From Gnetum montanum (taxonomy: Eukaryota > Streptophyta > Gnetopsida > Gnetales > Gnetaceae): a stretch of DNA of 62,000 nt. Below, one piece after another: positions 45,587 to 56,940 of this stretch. The notes under the pieces were generated by a model. The model was not told where the DNA came from and did not search any database. It saw only the letters and a program-made list of their open reading frames with translations. Both the position numbers and the translations under genes were made by a program. The stretch's first letter is position 1. Each line of letters begins with the position of its first letter. The DNA lies in assembly GCA_015680685.1 (NCBI GenBank), contig MNCI01004529.1:581159-643158 (forward strand), in the 5' to 3' direction.

Positions 45587-45605
45587 TTGGCACCATTGCC
45601 AGGGA
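45587..45605 (+). promoter_or_regulatory. Primer binding site of element B
   Basis: TTGGCACCATTGCCAGGGA. It equals the Athila/Tat-type site TGGCGCCGTTGCCGGGGA apart from CpG-type transitions. That site is generally assigned to tRNA-Asp; I did not check it. Confidence 0.6.
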
Positions 45606-45718
45606 TGGTGCTAGTTATCTAGATTAGGTATATTATACATGATCATTGTAAAGGTACTAATTATATATTTGTTAAAAAAATTAAATATTTTAAATCACAC
45701 ACATTATCAAACAAGACC

Positions 45719-46209
45719 ATGTCCTCTTCACATAGGACCCATAATGCATCATATGATGAGAACACTCATAGGAGAAATTATGGGATATATACTGAAGAAA
45801 ATTGGAGTGAACAACCTCAAACAGGTGTTTTGTATGCTCATTTAGACCCTTACTACACCCAAAGACTACATTCAAATTGTGCAGACAATCCTAGAGGAGA
45901 CGGAAAAATTCCTAGAATAAGGAGGGCCTTAAGGCTTAGGACCTCCTCTAAGCTTAGAAAGGATAAATCAAGGGACCATGGGGAGAATTATAGAAGCCAT
46001 GGTGATTCTCCTAGTTCCTCATCTTCCTCTTCCTCTTCAACATCTAGTTCTAACGAAGATGAACATAGGTATAGAGATAGAGCTCCACTATGAGGATAAG
46101 ACAAAGATAGAAATCGAACCCCCAAGGGCAAAATCAGAGACATCACAATGAGCATAGACAAGATTGTCATAATCAAACAAACAAAAATATAAAATTTCAT
46201 CACAACATG
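45719..46209 (+). pseudogene. Element B gag, N-terminal part
   Basis: Open from ATG 45719 to 46093 (124 codons), then broken. It is polar and basic (RRALRLRTSSKLRKDKSRD). A Ser-rich run of about 20 residues (46006-46050, mostly TCT/TCC/TCA codons) precedes an acidic-basic tail (NEDEHRYRDR). It continues on the far side of element A at 55018 (KSLMKIMEAVKIP). Element A has a shorter, different N-terminus here. Gag would build the particle; no catalytic function is expected. Confidence 0.6.
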
Positions 46210-47067
46210 TGATGAACCATGATTTTTCAGGCTTCGATATTAAATCCTTGATATTGGGTACGCGATATCGGACCCTCGATATCGGGTACGCGATATCATG
46301 ACCTGACAAGCGATATCGGATACGCGATATCGTGGTTCTCATGTAAGCCTATAAATACACAATGGGGTGAACAGGAAAGTAATAGGAAGTTAGTGTTAGA
46401 GTAGGATCTTTTTGTCATTTTTTCCTCTCAACCCTTTCCACAGTGCATGCCCACAGTTTGATGATTGTAATTATACGGAACCTTTATTCAAGTGTGACGT
46501 ACTTGGACATGCACATGACTGGCAATAAAGATAAAGATTACTTCATCATTGTAGCATTCACTTAATTTTAACTGTTATTTATTAATTTTGTAATTAATAT
46601 TTCTCTACCCTCATCTCCTATCCCTATTAGTAAACACGGAATGAGTATGACTCAATCATGAGAATTTAAGTGTGACTACTTGGTATCCCAGTAGTGTACC
46701 TAGGACATGCGCTTGGTAATCCCAGTAGTAGTACATGAGGTCCAAGATGTATACAGATGATTAAGGGATGGATGCTCATCACACTTAGGCTAGCTTAGAC
46801 TCTCTTCACCCTTTCCCTCTTAGCTTAATCGAAGTTATTTTTCCATTGCCTCTAGGAGTAGCACTAGTTTAGGACCACATCATACACCTCACTCTGGACT
46901 AGACCATACATGACAAGAAAATACTAGTCCTTGTGGGAAGATAGCAAACTATGATCAACGTGTAACTATCTAAATACCACAACTAGCTCATCTATGGAGT
47001 TCAAATGGATCGTGTGTGAATGCTCATATTCATATGGTTGAGTGTAAGGGTACCTCGCCACTCATCA
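46210..47067 (+). repeat. 5' LTR of element A
   Basis: 858 bp, TGATGA to TCATCA. The upstream part (46232-46332) has five intact GATATC boxes and two decayed ones. Then come cctataaatac (46347-46357), a central cttattc(a/g)agtgtgacgtacttg block, an AATAAAGAT signal (46522), and a 33-nt minirepeat in about one and a half copies (46680-46740). Confidence 0.9.
46232..46357 (+). promoter_or_regulatory. LTR promoter module with GATATC boxes and TATA site
   Basis: The boxes come in pairs as cgatatcgggtacgcgatatcg, a near-palindrome, repeated with about 28-nt spacing. The TATA-like cctataaata follows about 17 nt after the last box. The same layout is seen at 54217-54305, 21140-21205 and 50641-50706. 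The function is inferred from position. Confidence 0.55.
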
Positions 47068-47086
47068 TTGGCACTGTTGTCAAGGA
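47068..47086 (+). promoter_or_regulatory. Primer binding site of element A
   Basis: TTGGCACTGTTGTCAAGGA right after the LTR. It is the Athila/Tat-type TGGCGCCGTTGCCGGGGA with transitions, mostly at CpG. Confidence 0.6.
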
Positions 47087-47199
47087 CGGTGCTAGTTATT
47101 TAGATTAGTTACATCATTCAAGATCACTGTAACAAAGTATTCATGATATATCTTTTAGAAAGAAGTAATTGCAAACAAGTCACACACAAATTCATAACT

Positions 47200-49235
47200 A
47201 TGTCTCTCTTACAAGACTATGATAATGCAACAACCAGTAAGGCAATTCCTTGGAGAACCAAAAAATTATACAATGATGAAGATGAAGTTTGGATTACTCA
47301 ATCTGATGTAGGGGTCTCTTGTGTACATAAATGAAGACAACATCATCCCAATTAACAAATTCATAACCTACCTAGTGATGATGAACCCCTGCTGGCCACT
47401 AAGAGCCTAATGAATATACAAGAGGCTGTTCAAATATCCTGCAAGCATCGCAAGGAAATTTGTCTACCCAGGCTTGATTTAAACAACTTTTCCAAGTCTT
47501 CAGAAGGCTTTGATTTAGATCCACAACATCATTTACAAGCCTTCCATGATGCCTGTGTATGGAACAATATTGCTAATGGATGATACAAACTTAAGCTCTT
47601 TCCTCTGATACTCGTTGGCCAAGCAAAAGTATAGTACAAGTCCTTAAGACCAAAATCAATTTGATGTTGGCCGAAAATGGTAGAACTCTTTATTGAATGA
47701 TATCAAACCTATGCTAGAGTATCAGCCTTGAGGAGACAAATCCAAGAATGGAAACAAGGGCAACATGAAACCTTGGACATGGCCTTAGAAAGATACTATT
47801 CTTTGTTAAACCAATGCCCAGGCCATGGGTTCTCTGAGGAGAGGCTAACATATCACATCATGGATGGGCTCCGTAATGAAACAAGGGAAACCCTAGGGAT
47901 GTATGCCCCAGGTTAACTATATGAGCTATGAACCCATCAATTTCAAGAGCTTATCAGGTAGGTAGCAAAATAAGAAGGAAAAATGGCTAAATGGGAGAAT
48001 GTTGAAAATCTCAATGGGACCTAAATCTCAATTTAACAAAGGTCCATAATCAAGAAGAGGAAAAATCAACTCATCTCAAGGAGGTGAAACCATCTTTGCC
48101 AGTACTACAATCACTAGATGAAATTGAGGCAAAGATCAGTAAGATGATGGAATGGATACATGAAAAATGTGGAGAATATGCTAAAATTATTAGAGGTCGA
48201 ACCATGATGAACCAAGAAGTAGGACAGAACACCCTTAGACAATCGAAAAGAAGGGTTGAAGAGAATAAGAACTCAACTGCTAATCATACATATTAATGTA
48301 ACATTTGATTGTACAATCACCCCAAAGGTCAATGCCCAATCTTGTCACATTTACATGAGCAGTGGGGAAGAATGTTACATCCAGAGTTCATACAAAAATA
48401 CTATGTTCAATCACAGTGGCAAAAATCCCAGTCGTGGGGGAGGCCACCCTCAAACTGGTTACACCCTTCATATCATCTGAACCTAAGCACTTATCAGGTA
48501 CAAAATCCTATTTCCCCACTCGGGTCAACATCCTCTATCTCACCACATTGTTATCATTCTCCTAAGTACTATCAACCCATATCCTATCCGACACGATCAC
48601 CACCTCATGTGCCTTACACTTCTCCTCATCCTCAATATTCTTATCCTTCACCTCCTTCTACATCGCCACCAATTGTACCTGAACGGTTTACACCACAACA
48701 TCAACCCATGAACGTTACTTGTGCTGCTACTGTCAACGGTAGTGGGAATCCTCCACAACATTGAAGGCATCCCTTCTTTAGACATAACCATAGAAAGGGG
48801 CAGCATAGTTCCAAGACCACTACATCCTCCAATGCAACACAAGTTCAACATTGTGATGCATCCTTCTCCTTGAACTCAATGCCTTGTGTTACCTTATCTG
48901 GGCCACCAATCAACACTCCAACAACTATGTGGCCCAATGAATGTAGCCACGTGGGGAGACATATCGATCCTTGCATACCATCTTATGGTCAAGGGTGCCA
49001 TAGTGGGTCAACTTCGTATCAATTAAACTCATCTTCTAGCTTGTCGCACGATGTCAACTTTAATACAATGTGTGCACCCCAATTTGGGTACATTCCAACC
49101 ACCACATCAAAAGACACCCAATGGTTTGGATATGACCAGGTCCCAATATTTCCAAAATGCATGGATCCAACCCTTCCATTTATTAATTCTCGCCATGATC
49201 AAAAGTTTAGTTATGGGGGATATCCCCCATTCTAA
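47200..49235 (+). pseudogene. Element A gag with CCHC-like knuckle and Pro-rich tail
   Basis: The N-terminal part runs 47200-47334. The gag core includes DPQHHLQAFHDAC (47518-47556), LRRQIQEWKQGQHETLDMAL (47728-47790) and GLRNETRETLGMYAPG (47868-47916), which matches plant Ty3 gag cores (the LxxRR..W..G..ES..F pattern). One frameshift lies between 47916 and 48084. A knuckle follows at 48296-48335: Cys-x2-(Cys, now TGA)-x3-His-x4-Cys. The C-terminal 300 residues are Pro/Ser/Tyr/His-rich (48309-48764, 48870-49235). No protease follows. It would form particles and bind element RNA. Confidence 0.75.
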
Positions 49236-51205
49236 CAAGCAGAATTAATAAATATTTTTCTTTTTCTTTAATTTTACAATTTTTTCCAATTTTTTCATCT
49301 TTCAATTTATTGTTTTATCTTTTTATCTTTTTATGAGTAATCTCATCTATGAATAAAGCACTCATGTGACTCATTGGTTGAGGTGTTGTTCTTTACTATC
49401 AAGTCTCAAGTAACTAATTATTTGGACAGCGAGCCCATCACATCCACCCAACCATTCTATTAATACGAGGTTCTACTCTGGATACAATGGTATTCTTGAC
49501 ATCATTAAAAATTAAAGTAATTTTGTGCTCATTATACCCAGAGCAAAGAAGAATGGACTAAGAAGGAATGGCCAGGGTGTGACATCAAGGCGACATGTGG
49601 ATTCTCTTTGGTGACATCTATAGGAGTTACCATGTAGCCTTTGTGTACCAAGATCCTTGTAGATCTAACAAAAAATGGAAGTAAGAGTAATAAAGGCACT
49701 CACTCAAGAAAACCAATGCTATTCTAGGGGGTCCCATTGGAAAGGCATGCACCCATGCCTGAAGGTAGGCAACTTCTCTAGATTTAGCATTCAAAAGAAA
49801 GAGAGAGAGAGAGAGTAAGAAGAGTGTGCCAAAGCAACCACACAAAAAGAAAAAAAAAAGATCAAGCTCAAAGTGTTGTAAGGCAATTCCAAATCACTCC
49901 TTCCTTGAAAAAAATGCCAAGTGATCGTATGCCTTGTTGTTGTGGTACTTTTATGGTTGTCCATCATGGGATGAAAAAATGCGATGTCACTGATTAGAGG
50001 AATGAACTTGGTCTTGATTTTGGAGCGACAAGCAAATGACACATTAATCACGTCCTACACTCAAGATTCATTTTGCCATGGGTTAGTTACCTCATGTCCC
50101 AATCTCTGCAATCCCTTCTACAATTCACCTCATCTCGCTATCCATGTATTTGTGACTTGTGTCTTGTGTAGCATTGAATTCATACCTCATCACGGTGGTA
50201 TCTACATGTGTATGTTTTGTGAAACTAGTGTGGATTACATTTAACCTTTTTAGTGCCTAAGGACATTTTAAGGTGTGGTTACGTAAGGGCATTATAGGTA
50301 GGAACCTTCTTTGGGGAGGATCCACTTGCATAACTTTTGTAATTTTTACTTGTTGCACATCACCACATCCTTTTATAACCTTCAAGTACTTCATTGCCAA
50401 ATCTGTTCTTTCCTATATCATCTTTCTAAGTTCAAACATTCCTATACACCATCTCATGTCCTTTTTCCTCATCCCATTCAGGAATGTCATTGCTAGATTC
50501 CATCCCATTATACCTTTTGTACCTTCCAGTCTTTTCAATGTTACCCTACACCTTTCCAATTAGCCTCAATTCCTTCATTTGTGGCCTTGGAAATTTAGAA
50601 ATTCATTAATTTTACTAAGTACCCTATTTTCAATGGGTTGCGATATCGGGTCCAACACGATATCGGGTACACGATATTGTGTCCCTAAAAAACCTATAAA
50701 TATAAGCCCCTCACACACGTCAACATCATTTTACACTATTCACATGTGGGGAGTTTTTCAAATTTTTCTTCACGAACTTGCTAACTTGCACACCTCTCGT
50801 TCCAACATCCATAACTTGTTCATTAATGCTCTAATTTCCATTTTGATTGAACCCATTTGAACCCAGAGTGTTCAACTTAGTCATGGGGGAGGGTACACTC
50901 CAAGTCGCACATAATTTTTCAAAATTCATCATCACCCAAAGGATATCATAAAGGGTAAAAGATCGTAAAAACTGTTAAGCATGTTGCCAAATCAACTTTA
51001 TCTCTTCACTCATACCAGTGGAATTAATTCATGGAACCACCTAATCAAATTGGGCCCAATATCAAAACTTTTAGGGGACATTTTTATAAAATTTCCTAAC
51101 TCGAGATCACACGAAATAAGAAACAAATTCATTAAAGGCAAGAAGTAAGGTATAAATCAAACTTTGTAAGCAACCTTACAAATGGACAGCCTCGTGTGAT
51201 TGCAG
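49236..51205 (+). other. Element A region between gag and the second ORF
   Basis: T/C-rich, stop-rich. Parts at 50090-50340 align with 57950-58190 of element B (tctctgcaatccctt..attcacctca; ggac(a/g)ttttaagg-like end). Open frames here have no recognisable family. It holds the promoter-like module at 50641-50706. It ends in gtgtgattgcag at 51194-51205, directly before the ATG of the second ORF. Confidence 0.5.
50641..50706 (+). promoter_or_regulatory. Internal promoter-like module ahead of the second ORF
   Basis: It reads cgatatcggg..acgatatcgggtac..acgatattg and then cctataaatataa, i.e. two intact and one decayed GATATC-type boxes and a TATA-like site 12-15 nt further. The layout is the same as in the A-family LTRs, but the sequence after the TATA site (aagcccctcacacacg) is unrelated to the LTR. 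It lies 500 nt upstream of the second ORF. Confidence 0.5.
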
Positions 51206-54025
51206 ATGGCCCCTAAACATGGACAACAAGGATAACCCTCTCAAGGTGCGTCCAAACAACCAAGGAGAGGCAAAGGCCAAGCATCTCTTGAGGAACATGC
51301 AGAACAGGAGGCACAATCATTTAGCATCCATTAAGAACCTCCTATTACTATGCAATCGGGACAAGATGAAAGAGGAGTCACTGAAGCACCTAAACAAGGA
51401 CAACATCTCATGTTGTTTCCATAATGTGTTCAGGTGATCCATGAAAGGTCCATGTCAGCAGATGTGATCATGGAACTGAACTTTGGACCTTTCATAGAGT
51501 TGACTCCTGAGGTAGTCAGGGACCAACTCAAAGGATCCCCATTATGGCCTATCCTTTCTAAAAGTGGCACCTGATACTTAGAAAAGATGTACCAATTTTG
51601 GCACAATAAAGAAGAAGGCACCATAGTTAATATTGGTGGTGTGTCTATGGATTTTTCTACCAAGGCCATTTGGAAAGTGTTGAATCTTCCAAATACGGGA
51701 CCAAAAATTACTTACCTATCGACTCACTCCAATGCCAATGCGTGAAAAATTTGGATGAAAAGGACGTACAATAAGGAAGACAAGGTATATGGGGAGTTAA
51801 CTTTGGAAGAGAGGATCTATTTCAAGAGCGACACTTATCACATCTTCCCCACAAAAGAACTGAATAGGATCTCAACGTATGCAGCCAAAGGAAGTGCAAT
51901 ATTAATGGGCAAGGTTAATGCTAACCTCCCCCATCTGTATCTCACGGAGATTTTGAGGTGATTTGAGGAACGCAAGATAGAGAAGTTCACATTACTCTTT
52001 CCTTGTCTCATCAGGAAGCTGTGCCGGTGTGTTGGAATTTTGGGGTACACCAATGACATCCCCAAAAGAGCCCAAAATGCTTCATTTGTCGAATTGCTGA
52101 AACCACTAGGCCCAAGGAAAAGTGCTGGTGAGACACTGGAGCCAAAACAAGAACAAATAGTGGGGTCCACTATGACCCAAACTATAGGGCCTAGCCAACT
52201 CCCAAGCACACAACCTAGTTAACAACAAGAAGTAGGGCCGAGCACAGGCCAGCAAGACCAACCGCCACCACTACCGTAGGATTATCAACCGTCGATGAGC
52301 CATCTCAGGGTCATTGCTGAGATGGTAAGTTGGGGAAGTCATGATGATACCAATCTCTTCCAAGTCATCAATGATGCTTTACAATCCATGATTTTCATAG
52401 ATCACACATGGGGCAAAGTGTCCATCCAAATAGGAGAAGAGGAGACACACTAGTCACAACAGATCTCAGGAAATGTTGCATCCTTTCAAGTGCAATTGGA
52501 AACAGGTGAAGGTGCCACAGTCGTGGTCATGCAGCACCAAGATGCAGTAGGAGTCATAGAAGTGGTTATGAACCACATAAAATATTCCTTCAATGTCCTT
52601 ATTATGCCATCTATGGATTTCATAGGAGCATGTGATGCTCAAACTTTGGCCGATCCCTCGATGACTCCTGCAGAGCATGAGGATGTTCTCGATCGATTGT
52701 TGTAGACAAGATAAGTGATGATGTCCTTGTTTGACATCCCAAAAGATGTCATAGCAATTCAATTATACCTCAGCTCCACCAAAGGGAAGCTATTCATGGT
52801 AGAGATCAGAGCTGAGCATGAAGAGGCAGAGTTGGAAAGACTCCAAGAAAGGCTTGTCACCCTGCAAGCTACACAGTGGGATCCATCTCAATTCATTCCC
52901 ACATACTAACTAGAATCTTTCAGGATGGAGCAACTCACTAAATTATTGGTAGAAAATAAAATAGTGGTAGAGGGGAAAGTGAAGGTCGATTGGGATGCTT
53001 CTAAGGCACAAGCGCAAACATATGCACATGCCAAAGCACTCAAGGCCTTGCAAGAAGAAAATAAATAGCTTGCCGCAGACAATATTCGGTTGACCACTGT
53101 GAAGAAACAAAAGAATGTTCTCGAAGAGAATTTTTAGTGGTTATGAGAATAGTTAGTTAGGGTCAACTAGGACATGAATCACTTGGCCAAAGAGAATCAA
53201 ACCCTCTCAATGGAGGAGGTACACACAATCCATCGAAAGACGGTAATTGAAATAAGTGCATGGCAAAACGAGGCTAAGCAATATGAGAAATTGAAGGAGC
53301 ACTTCAGAGATTAGGTGGGGATGTATAAGCAAGTCATTAAAAAAGAGATCCATATGGCCAAGGCCCACATTAACATCTTTAGTGCTCAACATGCTAATTG
53401 GTGGCTCATACTGGATACCTATGCATTCATCCACCAAGCAAAGCTCAAAATTCGAGACTTGCAGATACAAGATCTTACGGAGTACATGGAACTAGCAAAC
53501 CTACAGAATGCCAATTTAGCCATGTTAATAGTAGGATGCTCGAGAATAGAGCTAGAGAAGCAGGTAGCTACCACCTACACAAAATATGAAACAGAATTTG
53601 TGGAGCACAAGAAGACACTGCAGAAGTTAGAAGTGGAAAATTCTAAGTTAGAGGTGGTCAAAACCAGCTACCAGGGACAAAAAGATGTCACGGTAAACTT
53701 GGGTTGATGGCTTACAGATTACCAGGAGTATAAAGATAAAGCCAGAGCCTACGAGGAGGAACGATGGTTGTTTGCAACCTAGTATGTCAAAGTAAATCAA
53801 ATGTTCCTACAACTGTCGTGTCCATGGGAGGTGCCAACTCCATCAAACAATGGAGCATTAGCATGGATGACACAAGACCCTAAAATAAAGAGGAAAAGCT
53901 CTAGGCACTCCTTCAAAGCCATAAAATTCCAAAAACTAGAGCACAAGATAAGGGGAAGTGACCCATGGAGGAACCACCACCACCTAGAACCACATGAACT
54001 CCAACAAAGTCTTGTACTTTTGTAA
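51206..54025 (+). pseudogene. Element A second ORF, 939 codons, unknown function
   Basis: One frame can be followed from ATG 51206 to a stop at 54023-54025, with about 20 in-frame stops and no visible frameshift. Residues about 70-285 look globular (IPI-like strands, GTIVNIGGVSMDFSTKAIW at 51630-51685, then LNLPNTGPKI). A Pro/Gln/Gly-rich linker follows (52100-52280). The C-terminal half (52720-53790) is Glu/Lys/Gln/Leu-rich and likely coiled coil (EEAELERLQERLVTLQ; KIRDLQIQDLTEYMELANLQ). No signal peptide or membrane segment is seen, so it is not a typical envelope. The globular part may resemble the putative plant transposon protein / plant mobile-type domains carried by other plant retroelements. 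Confidence 0.65.
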
Positions 54026-54186
54026 TTTTCTGTTCATGTCCCAATTTTGTTATATGCAATCCTCCACTGTAGCATGAATAAATTCTTAGTTAGTCAATAA
54101 TCCCATACCTATCCACTATGTAATCAATGGGGCTTGTTCTCATTTTTTTTGACTCAAGGACAAGTTTGCATTCATTCATGGGGGTA
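54026..54186 (+). other. Element A 3' untranslated region and polypurine tract
   Basis: It ends in attcatgggggta directly before the 3' LTR. It aligns with 58985-59162 of element B (same catgggggta end). Confidence 0.65.
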
Positions 54187-55017
54187 TGATGAACCATGAT
54201 TTGTTAGGCTTTGATATTGGATCCTCGATATCAGGTACGTGATATCGTAACCTGATAAGCGATATCAGATATGCGATATCATGGTTCCTGTGTGAGCCTA
54301 TAAATACACAATGGGATGCATGGGAAAGTAATAGGAAGTTAGTGTTAGAGTAGGAGTTTTTTTGTCAATTTTTCCTCTTAACCCTTTCCCCAGTGCATGC
54401 CCGTAGTGTGATGATTGTAATTGTACAGAACCTTTATTCGAGTGTGACGTACTTGGACACGCACATGATTGACAATAAAGATCGAGATTACTTCATCATT
54501 GCAGCATTTAGTTAATTTTTATTTTTATTTATTATTTTCATAATTAATATTTCTCTATCCTCATCTCCTATCCCTATTAGTAAATGTGGAATGAGTATGA
54601 CTTAATCATGAGCATTTAAGTGTGACTACTTAGTATCCCAGTAGCATACCTAGGACATGCGCTTGGCAATCCCAGTAGTAGTACACGAGGTTCAAAATGT
54701 ATATGGATGATTAAGGGATGGATTCTCATCACACTTAGGTTATCTTAGACTCTCTTCACCCTTTCTATCTTAGCTTAATCAAAGTTATTTTTCCATTTCC
54801 TCTAGGAGTAGCACTAGTTTAGGACCACATCATAGACCTCACTCTAGACTAAACCATACATGACAAGCAAATACTAGTCCTGGTGGGAAGATAGCAAATT
54901 GCAATCAATGTGTAACTATCTAAATACCACAACTAGCCCATCTGCAAAGTTTGACCAAATTATGTGTGAATGCTTGTATTCTTATGGTTGAGTGTAGGGG
55001 TACCTTGCCACTCATCA
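54187..55017 (+). repeat. 3' LTR of element A
   Basis: 831 bp, aligned with 46210-47067. It lacks one 28-nt promoter unit: four intact GATATC boxes against five. Most other differences are transitions. Confidence 0.9.
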
Positions 55018-56940
55018 ACATGTGTAATGATGATGAACCCTTATTGGCCACTAAGAGCCTGATGAAAATCATGGAGGCAGTTAAGATACCTTACAAGAAT
55101 CGTAGGAATAGTTGCTTACCCAAGCTTGATATAAATAATATCCCTAAATTTATGGGAGGCTATAATTCGGATCCACAACATCATCTACAAGCCTTCCATG
55201 ATGTCTGTTCCTTATACAACATTGAAAGTGGGTGAAAAAAGCTTAAGCTCTTTCCTAGGACACTAATCGACGAAGTCAAAGTGTGGTATCGATCGTTGGA
55301 ACCAAGTTCCATTTGCTAGTGGTCCATAATGCTAGAACTTTTCAATGAAAAATACCAAACCTATGTGAGGGTGTCCAACTTGAGGAGACAAATCCAAGAG
55401 TGGAAGCAAGAAAATCATGAACCCTTGGATGTGGCCTTAGATAGATACTATTTCCTACTACATAGATGCCTAGGCCATGGTTTCTCTGAGGAAAGGTAAC
55501 TTTTCCACATCATAAATGGGCTTCGTAATGAAACAAGGGAGATCCTTGGGATGTATGCTCCATGTCAACTATATGAGCTACGAATCCATCAGATCAAAGA
55601 GTTAATCAAGCGTGTGGAAAAAGAAGAAGGAAAGCTATGTAGACAAGAGAATATAGAGGAAAACAATTAGGACCCAACTCTACAAAAGAAAAGCATCCAT
55701 ATCTATGATAAGGAAAAAGAGGCAACTCTCAATGAGGTGATTTTACAATGGACCTTGCCAATACAAAATTCTATCGTTGAGATTAAAGAAAATTTGGATA
55801 AGATGTCAGAATCAATGAATGATAAAGGTAAAACTTGTGAAGAAATCATAGAGGATAGAGTAGCGTAAAATGAATCAAGTGATCACAACAAAAGGAGGAT
55901 AAAGAACCAAGAAAAAGCTAGGAATACTTTTCGATAAGAAGGGGAAATGGCTGTAGAAAAAGAGGCTATAAACTCAACCACTGAAGAGGATTGTGGATGT
56001 GACATGTGCCTATATGACCATCCAAAAGGTCATTGCCCAATCTTGTTGCATCTACAAGAGTATTGGGCTAGTGCATTAAATTCGAAGTTTCTACAAAAGT
56101 ACATGCCCAGGTGATTTCCTCTTTCGTGTAGTAATTTTAGATAATTCCAAAACAAATCGTACTATCCTGGGGGGGGACTTATTAATAGCCTCAACATTGG
56201 CATAAACCGCAGTGGCAACAACCATAGTCATAGGGAAGGTCACCACCAAACCAGCCATATCCTTCCTACCAACCCAACCCACATGAATATGATGTTCAAC
56301 ATTATGTTTCACCAACTAGTTCTACTTCCTCTACCTCAAATCACTACTACCACTCTTTCAAATATCATTATCCCATAGCATCTTATATGAGATCACCACC
56401 TCACACCTCTCACCCTACATCATATCCTCAATATTCTCATACTCACCTCCACCATATGTCACCTCCAACAACAAAATAAGGTTCAACATCATAACATCAA
56501 TGAGAGAATGCCACTTGTGCTACAAACATACACGTAAATGATAATGCTAGTAGATCTCAACCAAAGTCTTGAAAACATCCCTTTTGGAGAAAAGACCATA
56601 AGCCGAAGAAAAACACTCATGGACCTACTACATCACCAAAAATAGCACAAGGCCAATCTAATGCAACTACCTTCCTTACAAAAATGATGTCTCCTAATCA
56701 TACGCAAAAGCCAATAACCATCACCACTCCAACATAAGACATAAATGATAAACCTATCATTGTGGAGAGATAGAAGAATCCATGCATCACAAATAATGAT
56801 AAAGGTTGCAGTTGTGAGTTGGAAGTTCAAAATATTAACACAACCCCTATACCAACCCACCATAAAGTTCAAGAGCAAGTGTGTGGCAAAAGCCACTCTA
56901 CACAATAGCCACTAAACCAAAAGACATCCAATGGCTTGAA
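55018..56940 (+). pseudogene. Element B gag, C-terminal part
   Basis: This is the continuation of 45719-46209 after the nested element. It has DPQHHLQAFHDVC (55168-55206), LRRQIQEWKQENHEPLDVAL (55380-55440) and GLRNETREILGMYAP (55518-55562), parallel to element A gag. The knuckle is better kept than in A: CDMCLYDHPKGHC at 55999-56037 (Cys-x2-Cys-x3-His-x4-Cys). Then comes a Pro/Ser/Tyr-rich stretch (SYMRSPPHTSHPTSYPQYSY, about 56378-56440). Most stops are TAG/TAA, at Gln-like positions. No protease follows. Confidence 0.7.

Larger units (their letters stand above)
46210..55017 (+). mobile_element. LTR element A (gag plus extra ORF), nested in element B gag
   Basis: 8.8 kb with paired LTRs (46210-47067 and 54187-55017) and a perfect 5-bp duplication ACATG (46205-46209 and 55018-55022). 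It encodes gag (47200-49235) and, 2 kb further on, a 939-codon second ORF (51206-54025) with its own promoter-like module. No protease, RT, RNase H or integrase was found, so it was non-autonomous. It is a sister of element B: primer site, gag, 3' region and purine tract align. B has lost most of the second ORF. Confidence 0.88.

Noticed and set aside
45988-46342. Minus-strand open frames at the element A/B joint
   Set aside because: They cross an LTR boundary created by insertion and the Ser-codon run of the gag.
48648-50051. Minus-strand open frames in element A
   Set aside because: They are shadows of the gag tail and untranslated sequence, with no family pattern.
51206-54025. Retroviral-type envelope gene
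   Set aside because: No signal peptide, membrane anchor or glycosylation-rich ectodomain pattern; the C-terminal half is coiled coil.
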